Assembly: GCF_900182605.1 (NCBI RefSeq)
Contig: NZ_FXTB01000004.1
Location: 62,001 to 126,000 of the forward strand
Direction: 5' to 3'
DNA: 64,000 nt
From: Saccharicrinis carchari
Lineage (GTDB): Bacteria > Bacteroidota > Bacteroidia > Bacteroidales > Marinilabiliaceae
Under the pieces are notes generated by a model. It saw only the letters and a program-made list of their open reading frames with translations, had not been told where the DNA came from and searched no databases. A program made the position numbers and the translations under genes. Within the stretch, counting starts at the first letter, position 1. Each line of letters begins with the position of its first letter. Positions 19,289 through 27,551 of the stretch are shown here, in pieces.

Positions 19289-19418
19289 CTTATTAGCTTT
19301 TTAGATTATTGAACATTTTATTATTACCAATAAAAATTAGATCGATAGGTTGATTGACCGTTAAATTGATGGGGTATAAGATTATTGTAAAAAGATATAC
19401 GTTTTACAGCTGTTCTCA

Positions 19419-21116
19419 TTATCGGTTTGTTTGTAAATTTTTAAAATATTTACGTAATATCTTTCCATTTAGTTCTCCTGGCGTAAAAACCTCCAAAAGG
19501 CTGGCTTTATCATTACATTCCATCATTCGTTGATAAGCCGATATTAACTCCTCCCCATTAGAACAGCTAAAATAATTTAACCCAAAGGCTTTTGCAATGT
19601 ATTTTGCCGACTGCTGATGTTTTGCTTCGAAAAACTCCTCCAACTCCGCTGTTTCCGCAGGTCCCGGAATAAAGCGAAATATACCACCTCCACCGTTGTT
19701 TATAACCACCACCTTAAAATTTTGTTTCAGGTACTTATTCCACAATCCGTTAGAATCGTAAAAAAACGACAAATCGCCCGTCACTAATAGGTTTGGCGCA
19801 TCTAATACCATTGCGGCACCCACCGCCGTACTTACACTTCCATCTATCCCGCTAGTACCCCTGTTTGAAAAGGAGTTCACCTTAATTTCGTCCTGAAAAA
19901 GTTGGGCATATCTCACCGGCGTACTATTGGCCAGGTGCAAAACCGTGCCTTCGGGTATATGGGCGAATATATGGGCAAGCGCTTTAAAATCGCTCCATGG
20001 CACTTCGTGGGTATAGGCCATGTGAATCTTTTTGTTTTTCTGGCTTCGCTGCTGCCATATGTGCCGATAACGACCTTCTGTATTTTGCACTTTGGGGGCT
20101 ACCTGACTAAAAAATGAACTTGGCTTCATTTTTATATTCATCGTCAGGTGCTGAAAGGTATCTATCACATTTTCATTTAAAGAAATATGCCAATGGGCTT
20201 TGGGAGGGTGGTTTCGCAACACACTTTTAATCTGTTTGCTTACTATCTGACCACCAAAAGTAATGAGCAAGCTGGGTTTAAACGAAGCTATTTCGAAGGT
20301 ATTTATGCTAAAAACCTGTCGATCGATACATTGAATAAAACGATCCCCTTTTAAGTTAGAGCTTGTTTCGGTTAAAACCACCGTATTGGCATTTTCGGCC
20401 AGATGATTTAAAGCCCGGTTAAGCTGTGCATCCGGCAACATTACGCCCGTAAGCAACATCACCGCTTCGGCATTACTCCACTCTTGCGTCAGCACCCTTA
20501 ATTGGCTTTCGTCGAGCACTGTAGCAGGCATTAAATTGTGATAGGGTTGTTTTTGCAATGGCATGGCTAGCGTGCGCCCATACAAAGGCTCGCGCAAAGG
20601 TATGTTTATGTGCGCAGGTCCGGCCACCGGATAAACCATTTTTTCAAATGCTTCGCTCACGCTGCGTTCCACGTACCATTGGTCGTCGGAGTGGTTTATT
20701 TGCACAGGTAAATCGCGTTTATAGCGAATATAATTGGCAAAAATATTTGATTGATTTATCGTTTGTCCATCGGCCTGGCCAATCCATTCCGGAGGCCTGT
20801 CCGCCGTTAAAATCAGCAAAGGTATTTCCTGATAAAATGCTTCGGCAACCGCAGGCGCATAATTGAGTGCTGCCGTACCACTGGTGCATAAAACGGCAAC
20901 AGGTCTTTTGAGCTGCTGCGCCATTCCTAAAGCAAAAAAACCGGCACTGCGCTCATCTACAATGGTGTAGCACTTAACCCCTTTTAAAACATTAAATGAT
21001 AGGGTTAAAGGGGCATTACGCGAGCCCGGCGAAATAACCACTTCTTTAAGTCCTAGTTTAAGGCATTGCTGCACTACTATTTGCACTACCGATTTATCGG
21101 ATAAGGTTTTTGTCAT
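19419..21116 (-). CDS. menD: 2-succinyl-5-enolpyruvyl-6-hydroxy-3-cyclohexene-1-carboxylate synthase
   Basis: 565-residue thiamine-diphosphate enzyme that joins isochorismate and 2-oxoglutarate in menaquinone synthesis. It shows the N-terminal SPGSRNAPLT segment, GTAALNYAPAVAEA and ILTADRPPEWIGQADGQTI. The C-terminal diphosphate-binding motif runs from GDLSFFYD to NNGGGGIFRFIPG. Length is normal. It lies between an AT-rich lipoprotein gene (96 bases upstream) and menB. Confidence 0.96.
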   Translation of the reverse strand: MTKTLSDKSVVQIVVQQCLKLGLKEVVISPGSRNAPLTLSFNVLKGVKCYTIVDERSAGFFALGMAQQLKRPVAVLCTSGTAALNYAPAVAEAFYQEIPLLILTADRPPEWIGQADGQTINQSNIFANYIRYKRDLPVQINHSDDQWYVERSVSEAFEKMVYPVAGPAHINIPLREPLYGRTLAMPLQKQPYHNLMPATVLDESQLRVLTQEWSNAEAVMLLTGVMLPDAQLNRALNHLAENANTVVLTETSSNLKGDRFIQCIDRQVFSINTFEIASFKPSLLITFGGQIVSKQIKSVLRNHPPKAHWHISLNENVIDTFQHLTMNIKMKPSSFFSQVAPKVQNTEGRYRHIWQQRSQKNKKIHMAYTHEVPWSDFKALAHIFAHIPEGTVLHLANSTPVRYAQLFQDEIKVNSFSNRGTSGIDGSVSTAVGAAMVLDAPNLLVTGDLSFFYDSNGLWNKYLKQNFKVVVINNGGGGIFRFIPGPAETAELEEFFEAKHQQSAKYIAKAFGLNYFSCSNGEELISAYQRMMECNDKASLLEVFTPGELNGKILRKYFKNLQTNR

Positions 21117-21212
21117 TGTATTTTAATGGTTGAAAGTTGGTTTGTCAAGAATAAACCTCCTTGAATATACTCTTGCTTTGGCTAATATTTTTGAACATTT
21201 TTAGCCATCTTT

Positions 21213-21902
21213 TTAATAAAAATCTACAAGTGTTATATAGGTATCTACTATAACAGGATGTGAATTATCTGAACCACCATATGTTAAACTAGAACTTGAT
21301 TTCTTCGAAAAATACTCTTTAACCAATCCAATTTCTGAATAACAACTATAACCATTATCAATGTATGAATCAGAATGTAATGATTCTATTTTAAAACATT
21401 CGTACTTCTTCCCATTCAATTCAAAATCCATGTGCGATACAACTTTTTTAAATCCCCCATCTGAATTCTCATAAGAACTCCATTTTGATTTCCGAGATAG
21501 TGGAAGTGCAATATGTTTAAAAAAATGAGTATGAATTATATCATCAATAGTATAATAGAAAACCTCCCATAATCCTTCCGTTGATAAATATCGAAAACTC
21601 TTTGTACTTTCTTTAAAGCCATCGTTTAAAATCTCAAATCTAAAAACCTTAACATCTAAAGTATCGAATAAAATTGTGTCCTTTTCTATCCAAGTCGTAG
21701 ATTTCATCCTTGTAGTATCTATTTTAACAACTTTATTAGAGTTATACGATTCTAAGTGTTGCGTTATAGTTACCCAATCATAAACCCAAGTAGTACCAAC
21801 TTCCATAGGAAGTTTATCAATAATTAAATTGCTATGATTATTGTCTTTTTCACAACTTACTGTTATAAATAGTAGAAATATTAATCCTATAAATGGCTTC
21901 AT
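21213..21902 (-). CDS. AT-rich hypothetical lipoprotein between menF and menD
   Basis: 229 residues with a clear lipoprotein signal (lipobox TVSC, C17) and then a mostly beta-strand protein with no family I recognise. The stretch MEVGTTWVYDW resembles the start of other Bacteroidota periplasmic or surface lipoproteins of unknown role. Base composition differs sharply from its neighbours: one 60-base line inside it (21301-21360) has 16 G+C, against 32 in a menD line (19801-19860). It therefore looks like a later insertion into the men operon, in the same direction. No repeats or integrase mark its borders. Function is unknown. Confidence 0.75.
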   Translation of the reverse strand: MKPFIGLIFLLFITVSCEKDNNHSNLIIDKLPMEVGTTWVYDWVTITQHLESYNSNKVVKIDTTRMKSTTWIEKDTILFDTLDVKVFRFEILNDGFKESTKSFRYLSTEGLWEVFYYTIDDIIHTHFFKHIALPLSRKSKWSSYENSDGGFKKVVSHMDFELNGKKYECFKIESLHSDSYIDNGYSCYSEIGLVKEYFSKKSSSSLTYGGSDNSHPVIVDTYITLVDFY

Positions 21903-21941
21903 TTTTTATATTACTTCAATTCTCGATTATCTTTAATCCTT

Positions 21942-23081
21942 TCACTCAATAGCGTTATCAGCGTCTTTATTTACCAATTTCCTCATCCCTTTTACTTTTT
22001 TTATCACGCTGCTCAAGGTTTGTGCTTTCAGCTCAGTTTCGCGCCATTCATTATTCACATCCGAACCTGATGTTATTCCGCCACCCAGGTACAAATCTAC
22101 ACCACCATTGGTAAATTTCATGCTCCGTATGTTTACATACAGCCTTATTTGGTTAGGACGTATCCGTCCTAAAAAGCCGGCATAAAAAGTACGCTTGTGC
22201 AGTTCTACCTCAGCAATTACTTTCATCGATTCTTGCTTTGGCAAACCACACACGGCCGGCGTGGGATGTAAATCGCTGACAAAACTTCCCAGCCGGTCGG
22301 TAATTTGCTCTGTACCAAAACCAAATTGTGTTTTCAGGTGTAATATTTTGCCTGCTACCACTGTATCGGGTCCCTTTACAACGGCGTTGCGTATGCCGTA
22401 TTTGTTGAGCACACCCAATACAAAATCGCTTACCATTTGCTGCTCGTCCCGTTCTTTGTCCCCCCATGCAATGCGCTCACCCTGCTTTTTTTTTGTTCCC
22501 GCCAGCGCCACTACCGTACCCACCCCCTCTACCGCCTTAAACAGCAACTCAGGACTGGCTCCTGTCCACAATCCGGATTGCGGTGTGTAAGCCATATAGG
22601 TATATGCCTTGGGATAAGACTGGCACAGCTCATAAAAAAAGTCGTCTGCTCCTTCGGCATTTATTCCATCCAAATGTTTTATTCGCGATAAAATAGCTTT
22701 CGAAATTCTGCCGTTTTGTATCTCGGTCAGCATCTTCTGAAATTGATTTTTATAAGCCGCATAATCGGTGCAAAAAGAAGGTTCCTGTACTTCTTCCTTA
22801 TGCGATTTTATCTTTTTTATCTGCTCAAAAACTGACATATCCACCTCAGCTTCAATTACAAAGTCACATTTTAAACAAAGCACTTTTTGCTCCAGCAACG
22901 AAAATGGAGCCATCACATAAATATCTTCACCTGCCATAAACAGCTCCTCAACGCCAATTTTTTGCACTGTTTCTGAAATAATTAACACAGCATCAACGGC
23001 TCTGGGTAACTTGTAAATAGCAAACGGTATTTTTTGCTTTAAGCAATACTTCAATATCTGCGACTGACTTACTTTTTCCAC
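21942..23081 (-). CDS. menF: isochorismate synthase
   Basis: 379 residues of the chorismate-binding family. It converts chorismate to isochorismate, the first committed step of menaquinone synthesis. Family motifs: ISKAILSRIKHL, LWTGASPELLF, ALAGTKKKQG, LHPTPAVCGLPKQ and the C-terminal GGGITSGSDVNNEWRETELKAQTL region. The protein is somewhat shorter than enterobacterial MenF, as usual in this phylum. It starts 3 bases after the NdpA-family gene, so the two are probably co-transcribed. Confidence 0.93.
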   Translation of the reverse strand: MEKVSQSQILKYCLKQKIPFAIYKLPRAVDAVLIISETVQKIGVEELFMAGEDIYVMAPFSLLEQKVLCLKCDFVIEAEVDMSVFEQIKKIKSHKEEVQEPSFCTDYAAYKNQFQKMLTEIQNGRISKAILSRIKHLDGINAEGADDFFYELCQSYPKAYTYMAYTPQSGLWTGASPELLFKAVEGVGTVVALAGTKKKQGERIAWGDKERDEQQMVSDFVLGVLNKYGIRNAVVKGPDTVVAGKILHLKTQFGFGTEQITDRLGSFVSDLHPTPAVCGLPKQESMKVIAEVELHKRTFYAGFLGRIRPNQIRLYVNIRSMKFTNGGVDLYLGGGITSGSDVNNEWRETELKAQTLSSVIKKVKGMRKLVNKDADNAIE

Positions 23082-23084
23082 TAT

Positions 23085-24134
23085 TTAGCTTTCTATTTCG
23101 TAATATAAGGTGTAATAGTTCAATCCCTTTTGCTGGTCGTAGCCTCGTTCTATGTAATCACGTCGCCCGTGTATGTACACATGAAAGTTTTTATCGAGCT
23201 TTAGGATAGATTTAAAAGTACTTTTTTGGCCTTTAACTGCACTCTTTGAAATGTCAAATTCTTCTTTTAAGGGAATGCTCGACTCTTGTTGATAACTTTC
23301 CTTGTAATCTTTAAATGCGTCAATTACTTCGGGCTGACCAATTACCTCGTGTTCAAAGTGGGCTTCGTTAAAATTATCCTTACTACTAAAAAAATCCATC
23401 GATTTATTCAGCATATCAATTTGGTCGGCACGTGCCACTTCATTGTCCTTATTATACACATCGTTTACAAAACCGCGGCACATCTCCATATAATTACGGG
23501 TAAAATAATAATTATCCTCCCGGGGCTGAAGTCCCAAAAAATCGTCTACCCAAAAGCGGGCTTCGTTACCTTTATTGATATTGTCGACAGAACAGATTTT
23601 GTACCCTTGTTCCTTTTCGGTATTAAAAATAAGGCATCCTTTGTCGAGCCTTTTAATATTGATACCTTCCTGGGTTCCCAGCTCAAAATTTTGGTCTTTT
23701 AAATAAACCTTTAAAAAAGTTTCCTTATTCTCCGATTTAAAAATACCGATGGCGTTAACCAGCTCGCCATCTACCACCACATTACTGAAGATGGCCATGT
23801 AAAACTCACCTCCTTTAATCTTGGGGTGGTTGGAATTTTCGTACAACAGCTCGGCAATACGTATGGATGCATCATAAAATGCCGACGCATTACCAAAAAG
23901 AGAATCGATGGTGGTGTAAACCTCATTTTGACTAATATCTTCAGGATGCCAAAAATTATAATAAGCATCCTCTTTAAAAGGCTTAAAAAAATAGCCCAAC
24001 AAAACATCAGCCACCGTTTCGTCATTTTGCAAATGCATTATATCTTTTGAAAAGCGTATTGGTTCGGCCTCGGCTCTGCACCCCACCTGATGCACTACCA
24101 GCTTATCGATGATAGCTTGCGAAAAATCAATCAT
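23085..24134 (-). CDS. nucleoid-associated protein, NdpA/YejK family
   Basis: 349 residues matching the 37-kDa nucleoid-associated protein family in its Bacteroidota form: DFSQAIIDKLVVHQVG at the N terminus, HHPKIKGGEFYMAIF-like core (here NHPKIKGGEFYMAIF), KRLDKGCLIFN and ARFWVDDFLGL, with HGRRDYIERGYD near the end. The E. coli member binds DNA and localises to the nucleoid; its job in this phylum is not known. It is translated just before menF with a 3-base gap, probably without functional connection. Confidence 0.85.
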   Translation of the reverse strand: MIDFSQAIIDKLVVHQVGCRAEAEPIRFSKDIMHLQNDETVADVLLGYFFKPFKEDAYYNFWHPEDISQNEVYTTIDSLFGNASAFYDASIRIAELLYENSNHPKIKGGEFYMAIFSNVVVDGELVNAIGIFKSENKETFLKVYLKDQNFELGTQEGINIKRLDKGCLIFNTEKEQGYKICSVDNINKGNEARFWVDDFLGLQPREDNYYFTRNYMEMCRGFVNDVYNKDNEVARADQIDMLNKSMDFFSSKDNFNEAHFEHEVIGQPEVIDAFKDYKESYQQESSIPLKEEFDISKSAVKGQKSTFKSILKLDKNFHVYIHGRRDYIERGYDQQKGLNYYTLYYEIES

Positions 24135-24168
24135 TTTTTATACTTTAACTTAAACAGCTACAAATATA

Positions 24169-24354
24169 CTAAACTGAATGCTTGTTCTGCATTTGCAGGC
24201 TCTCTATTTGTTTTAAAATTTCATTTGCCTCCACCACCTTGCTATCGCTTGCCTTTCGGTTAATTTTAGATAGTTTGTGTGCTTCTGCAAGTAACTTACG
24301 ATACTGAGCGTCAAGCTTCATAATCTTTGGTTTTTTTTTGAATAGATTGAACAT
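24169..24354 (-). CDS. Lacal_2735 family small protein
   Basis: 61-residue basic protein that starts MFNLFKKK and contains YRKLLAEAHKLSKINRKASD and EANEILKQIESL. This is the pattern of the Lacal_2735 family, restricted to Bacteroidota and of unknown function. It is predicted to be all alpha-helical and cytoplasmic. It is the first gene before the NdpA/menF unit, 34 bases away. Confidence 0.85.
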   Translation of the reverse strand: MFNLFKKKPKIMKLDAQYRKLLAEAHKLSKINRKASDSKVVEANEILKQIESLQMQNKHSV

Positions 24355-24393
24355 ACCTTTAATTTTAAAGCGATTGTTTTGTATAGCTTATAG

Positions 24394-24401
24394 CAAAATT
24401 A
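24394..24401 (-). promoter_or_regulatory. candidate -7 element for Lacal_2735 gene
   Basis: TAATTTTG on the minus strand matches TAnnTTTG and would start transcription about 33 bases before the ATG. No -33 element at normal spacing. Confidence 0.35.
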
Positions 24402-24727
24402 GTTAAACGCTATTTACCAGGTATTGTTTTATGCTCTGCTAAACTAAAACTACACGCTAATATGAAACTAAACCGGCAACAACTTGCAAACGAGGTAAAT
24501 AATTAAGATATTTACATATAGTTGATATGATACTTGCGGAGGTTGAATTACAGTTACGCAAAGCTCACCCCATCCTAAGGCAGATCACAAATGCAAGCTG
24601 TTTTATGCCGTTCCGCACAAACGCAACGATTCTTTTTAACCGGAGATTCGCTGTTACTTGCTTCTCACCACGGTATCCTGTTACCGGTTCTTTTATAGTG
24701 TTGATTGATGACATTAAATTTATGGCC
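24402..24727. other. leader region before uspA, in-frame open but probably non-coding
   Basis: The uspA frame stays open from ATG 24527, but the added residues do not resemble a UspA N terminus and I do not include them. No other gene, hairpin or clear promoter is visible. Confidence 0.4.
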
Positions 24728-25546
24728 ATGAAAAACATACTAATATTGACCGATTTTTCGAGCACAGCCCGAAATGCTGCGCTCTACGCCTTAAAAATGT
24801 TTGATAACGACTCTGATGTCGTTTTTAAACTACTCAACGCCTATGATCTCGAATTTAGCGGAAGCCCCTATGTGATGCAGGTAAAAGAAGAGATGGCGTA
24901 TGAAAGTAAAAAAGGCTTAAAGCAAGAATTAAAAGTGCTTAACCAGTCTTTTCCTTCGGCAGATATAGAAGTACTCTCTACCTTTGGAACCTTGATTGAC
25001 GTAATACACGATTACATTGCCAAGCACCACCCACACTTAATAGTATTGGGCTGCAGAGGCGAATCAGCACTTGAAAATTTTTTGTTGGGTTCAAATGCCT
25101 ACGAAGTTATCAAAAATATTAAAGCACCTATTTTGGTGATTCCGAAAAGCGCAGAATTCAAAAAGCCCAAAAAAATTGTTTTTGCAACGGATTTAAAAGA
25201 TATAAAAAACAAGGACGTTACCACTCCCATTCGTGATTTGTTAGAGCGGTTTGGGTCGGAACTCGTTTTTGTGAATGTATTGGACGATGAATATGTGAAC
25301 CGCTTAGATGCCGAAAATAGAATAACTACTCACTTTCCGAATACCGATTTAACATTTAATTTTATTGAAGGCGACGATGTGAGTAAAACTATTTTTAAAT
25401 TCATGCACGAAAACGATGCCGAAATAGTAGCTATGGTGCGTCGCGATGTAAGCTTCTTCGACCGTATATTTCACCCGAGCCTTACCAAAAAAATGGTACT
25501 TCAACCCGAATACCCAATGCTTGTATTACACGATGATCTGGAGTAG
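24728..25546 (+). CDS. tandem universal stress protein (UspA family)
   Basis: 272 residues from ATG 24728 (MKNILILTDFS, the family N terminus); ATG 24722 is two codons earlier. There are two Usp domains, about 1-147 and 148-272, the second starting at KKIVFATDLK. The first keeps the ATP-binding motif G-2x-G-9x-G-S (GCRGESALENFLLGS); the second lacks it. The protein is cytoplasmic and in the family accumulates under stress or growth arrest. It is a single gene transcribed away from the men region. Confidence 0.9.
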   Translation: MKNILILTDFSSTARNAALYALKMFDNDSDVVFKLLNAYDLEFSGSPYVMQVKEEMAYESKKGLKQELKVLNQSFPSADIEVLSTFGTLIDVIHDYIAKHHPHLIVLGCRGESALENFLLGSNAYEVIKNIKAPILVIPKSAEFKKPKKIVFATDLKDIKNKDVTTPIRDLLERFGSELVFVNVLDDEYVNRLDAENRITTHFPNTDLTFNFIEGDDVSKTIFKFMHENDAEIVAMVRRDVSFFDRIFHPSLTKKMVLQPEYPMLVLHDDLE

Positions 25547-25979
25547 ATTATATGGCTATACCGCAATAGAGTAAAGTAATAGCCAATGGGTGAAACATGC
25601 CAGAGTTTACATCTTGTTAAATTCATGGTTAGGTGCGTGTTTTAATAAAAAATCCAGCGAATCCGGCAGAAATAATAATGGTGCAATATCGGCTGATGAC
25701 AATACTGCCTGGGCAAGCTATTGGGCACCTCATTTTGGCGAAGAGCTGGGCACTTCAATGGCCACAAATCCTAGCTATTATACCTAATTACAGCATAATT
25801 GTTCCGACGTAAAAGACAAGAGCTGCCCGCTCGTGCACCTAATATTAATTGACGGAAAAACAGTAAGTTAGTGTATGCGCATTACAGCGTTGGCACGACA
25901 AAGGCTTTTCGGGACAATAAGCTGCTTATACCAAAACTACATTTAACCTTTGTTAATAAAACAGTTAGGAGATATTACG
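25547..25979. other. intergenic, no supported gene
   Basis: A 65-codon ORF (25590-25787) and later short frames interrupted by stops can be read, but none resembles a known protein or has a good ribosome-binding site. It may contain decayed sequence. Confidence 0.4.
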
Positions 25980-25987
25980 TAATTTTG
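25980..25987 (+). promoter_or_regulatory. candidate -7 element for phosphoesterase gene
   Basis: TAATTTTG followed by CACC, a common Bacteroidota -7 context, would start transcription about 48 bases before ATG 26042. The nearest TTTG is 27 bases upstream, too far for a standard -33. Confidence 0.45.
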
Positions 25988-26041
25988 CACCCTGATTTAA
26001 ATGCATTATTTTGCAAGATGGCAAAGTAGTTAAAGGTAGAT

Positions 26042-27331
26042 ATGAAGATAACAATTATTGCTTTTTTGTTTGTTGCAGTGTTTGTGACTATTGTGGATTT
26101 GTTGGGTTTTTGGGCTTATAAAAGAGAATACAGCGGCAAGCAGAGTAAAACAGGCAAGTGGCTTGCCATTGTTTTTTTGGGGTTTGTCCCGGTAGCCGTA
26201 ATTCTTGCCTATATGTTTTTTTCTACGCAAATACGATCCGCATCCTCCCCCGGATTCTATGCCTGGTTTATGGCTTCCAACATTATTTTGGCACTTATTT
26301 ATGTTCCTAAGGTATTCTTTTTACTCTATTATTTTGCTTTTATACTCATTGGCAAAGCTACAAATACAATTAAAAACAAAAGGTACTCCAAAGAGCTAAC
26401 CACCATTCGATATCCCAAGATCAGCAGGAAACGCTTTTTAAGTCAGGTGGGAATTATTTTTGCTACAGCACCCTTTATTTCTTTGCTGTTTGGCATGCAC
26501 AAAGGTCGGTTTAACTTTTTTACCAAGCACCAAAAACTTTTTTTCCCCAATCTCCCCTCAGCGTTTGATGGGTTTAAAATCATTCACATCTCGGATATCC
26601 ATCTGGGATCCTTTGCCAGTAACTACCATAAGTTGGAAGGAATTGTAGATATCATTAACAATGAAAAGGCTGATGTTATCTTTTTTACAGGCGATTTAGT
26701 CAACAATTTTTATGAAGAGACTTTGGGTTGGGACAAGGTATTCACTGGTTTAAAAGCCCGTTACGGTAAATTTTCAATATTGGGGAACCACGACTATGGT
26801 GATTATACCGATTGGAAAACGCCGCGCGAAAAAGAAATCAATTTTAAAGGTATTGTTGATGCTCATAAAAAATTTGGCTTTAGGTTACTGCGCGATCAAT
26901 CCCTTGCCATAGAAAAAGACGGTGAAGAAATAGCCCTTACCGGAGTCGAAAACTGGGGGCAGCCACCATTTCCACAATATGGCAACCTGCAAAAAGCCAT
27001 GGCTGGAACCGAAAACCATCCCTTTAAAATACTGCTCTCGCACGATCCGGATCACTGGGATGCCGAGGTAACGAATAAAACGACATACGACCTTACCCTG
27101 GCCGGACACACCCATGGCATGCAATTAGGTATCGATTGGAAAGGATTTAAATGGAGCCCCGCAAAATATAAATTTAAGCGCTGGGACGGATTGTATCAGC
27201 ATAAAAACCAATACCTGTACGTAAACAGAGGATTGGGCTTTTTGGGTATGCCGGCCCGTATAGGTATGCCCCCTGAAATTACCGTACTACAATTGGCTAA
27301 AGGTTCCGCAAGAGCCAGCTCAATTTTGTAG
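26042..27331 (+). CDS. membrane-anchored metallophosphoesterase (YkuE/YaeI-like)
   Basis: 429 residues. The first ~150 contain four hydrophobic segments, with a basic linker near residue 130. The calcineurin-like catalytic domain follows from about 175. Metal-binding motifs are DIHLG (D185, H187), GDLVNN (D218), GNHD (N249-D251), LSHDPD and AGHTHG. The family hydrolyses phosphoesters; relatives such as YkuE act on lipids or at the cell envelope. The substrate here is not known. It is a single gene. Confidence 0.88.
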   Translation: MKITIIAFLFVAVFVTIVDLLGFWAYKREYSGKQSKTGKWLAIVFLGFVPVAVILAYMFFSTQIRSASSPGFYAWFMASNIILALIYVPKVFFLLYYFAFILIGKATNTIKNKRYSKELTTIRYPKISRKRFLSQVGIIFATAPFISLLFGMHKGRFNFFTKHQKLFFPNLPSAFDGFKIIHISDIHLGSFASNYHKLEGIVDIINNEKADVIFFTGDLVNNFYEETLGWDKVFTGLKARYGKFSILGNHDYGDYTDWKTPREKEINFKGIVDAHKKFGFRLLRDQSLAIEKDGEEIALTGVENWGQPPFPQYGNLQKAMAGTENHPFKILLSHDPDHWDAEVTNKTTYDLTLAGHTHGMQLGIDWKGFKWSPAKYKFKRWDGLYQHKNQYLYVNRGLGFLGMPARIGMPPEITVLQLAKGSARASSIL

Positions 27332-27359
27332 GGTTTAAAAAACATAACATTATAAAGAT

Positions 27360-27392
27360 GCTGGCAGCGCAGCGTGGGCGCAGCCAACCAGC
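27360..27392. other. GC-rich imperfect hairpin after the phosphoesterase gene
   Basis: GCTGG pairs with CCAGC and an inner GGCaGCGC pairs with GCGCaGCC with one A-A mismatch. No T-run follows, so it may be a mRNA 3'-end structure rather than a classical terminator. Confidence 0.3.
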
Positions 27393-27551
27393 ACAATGCG
27401 CCAAAAGGGGTCTGTTTTCGAGATAATTCTTTGTCCCTGGAAAATACATTTTGTGCAGCGAATCAGCGCCCTCTTTCCCTACTTGCAGAAAGCACCATTA
27501 CCGTGTAGCAGCTTAGCTGTTATTGAAACAGGGAACAAGGGGCTACTATAT

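Noticed and set aside
25590-25787. 65-codon ORF after uspA
   Set aside because: No family resemblance, no good ribosome-binding site, and the surrounding DNA has frequent stops.
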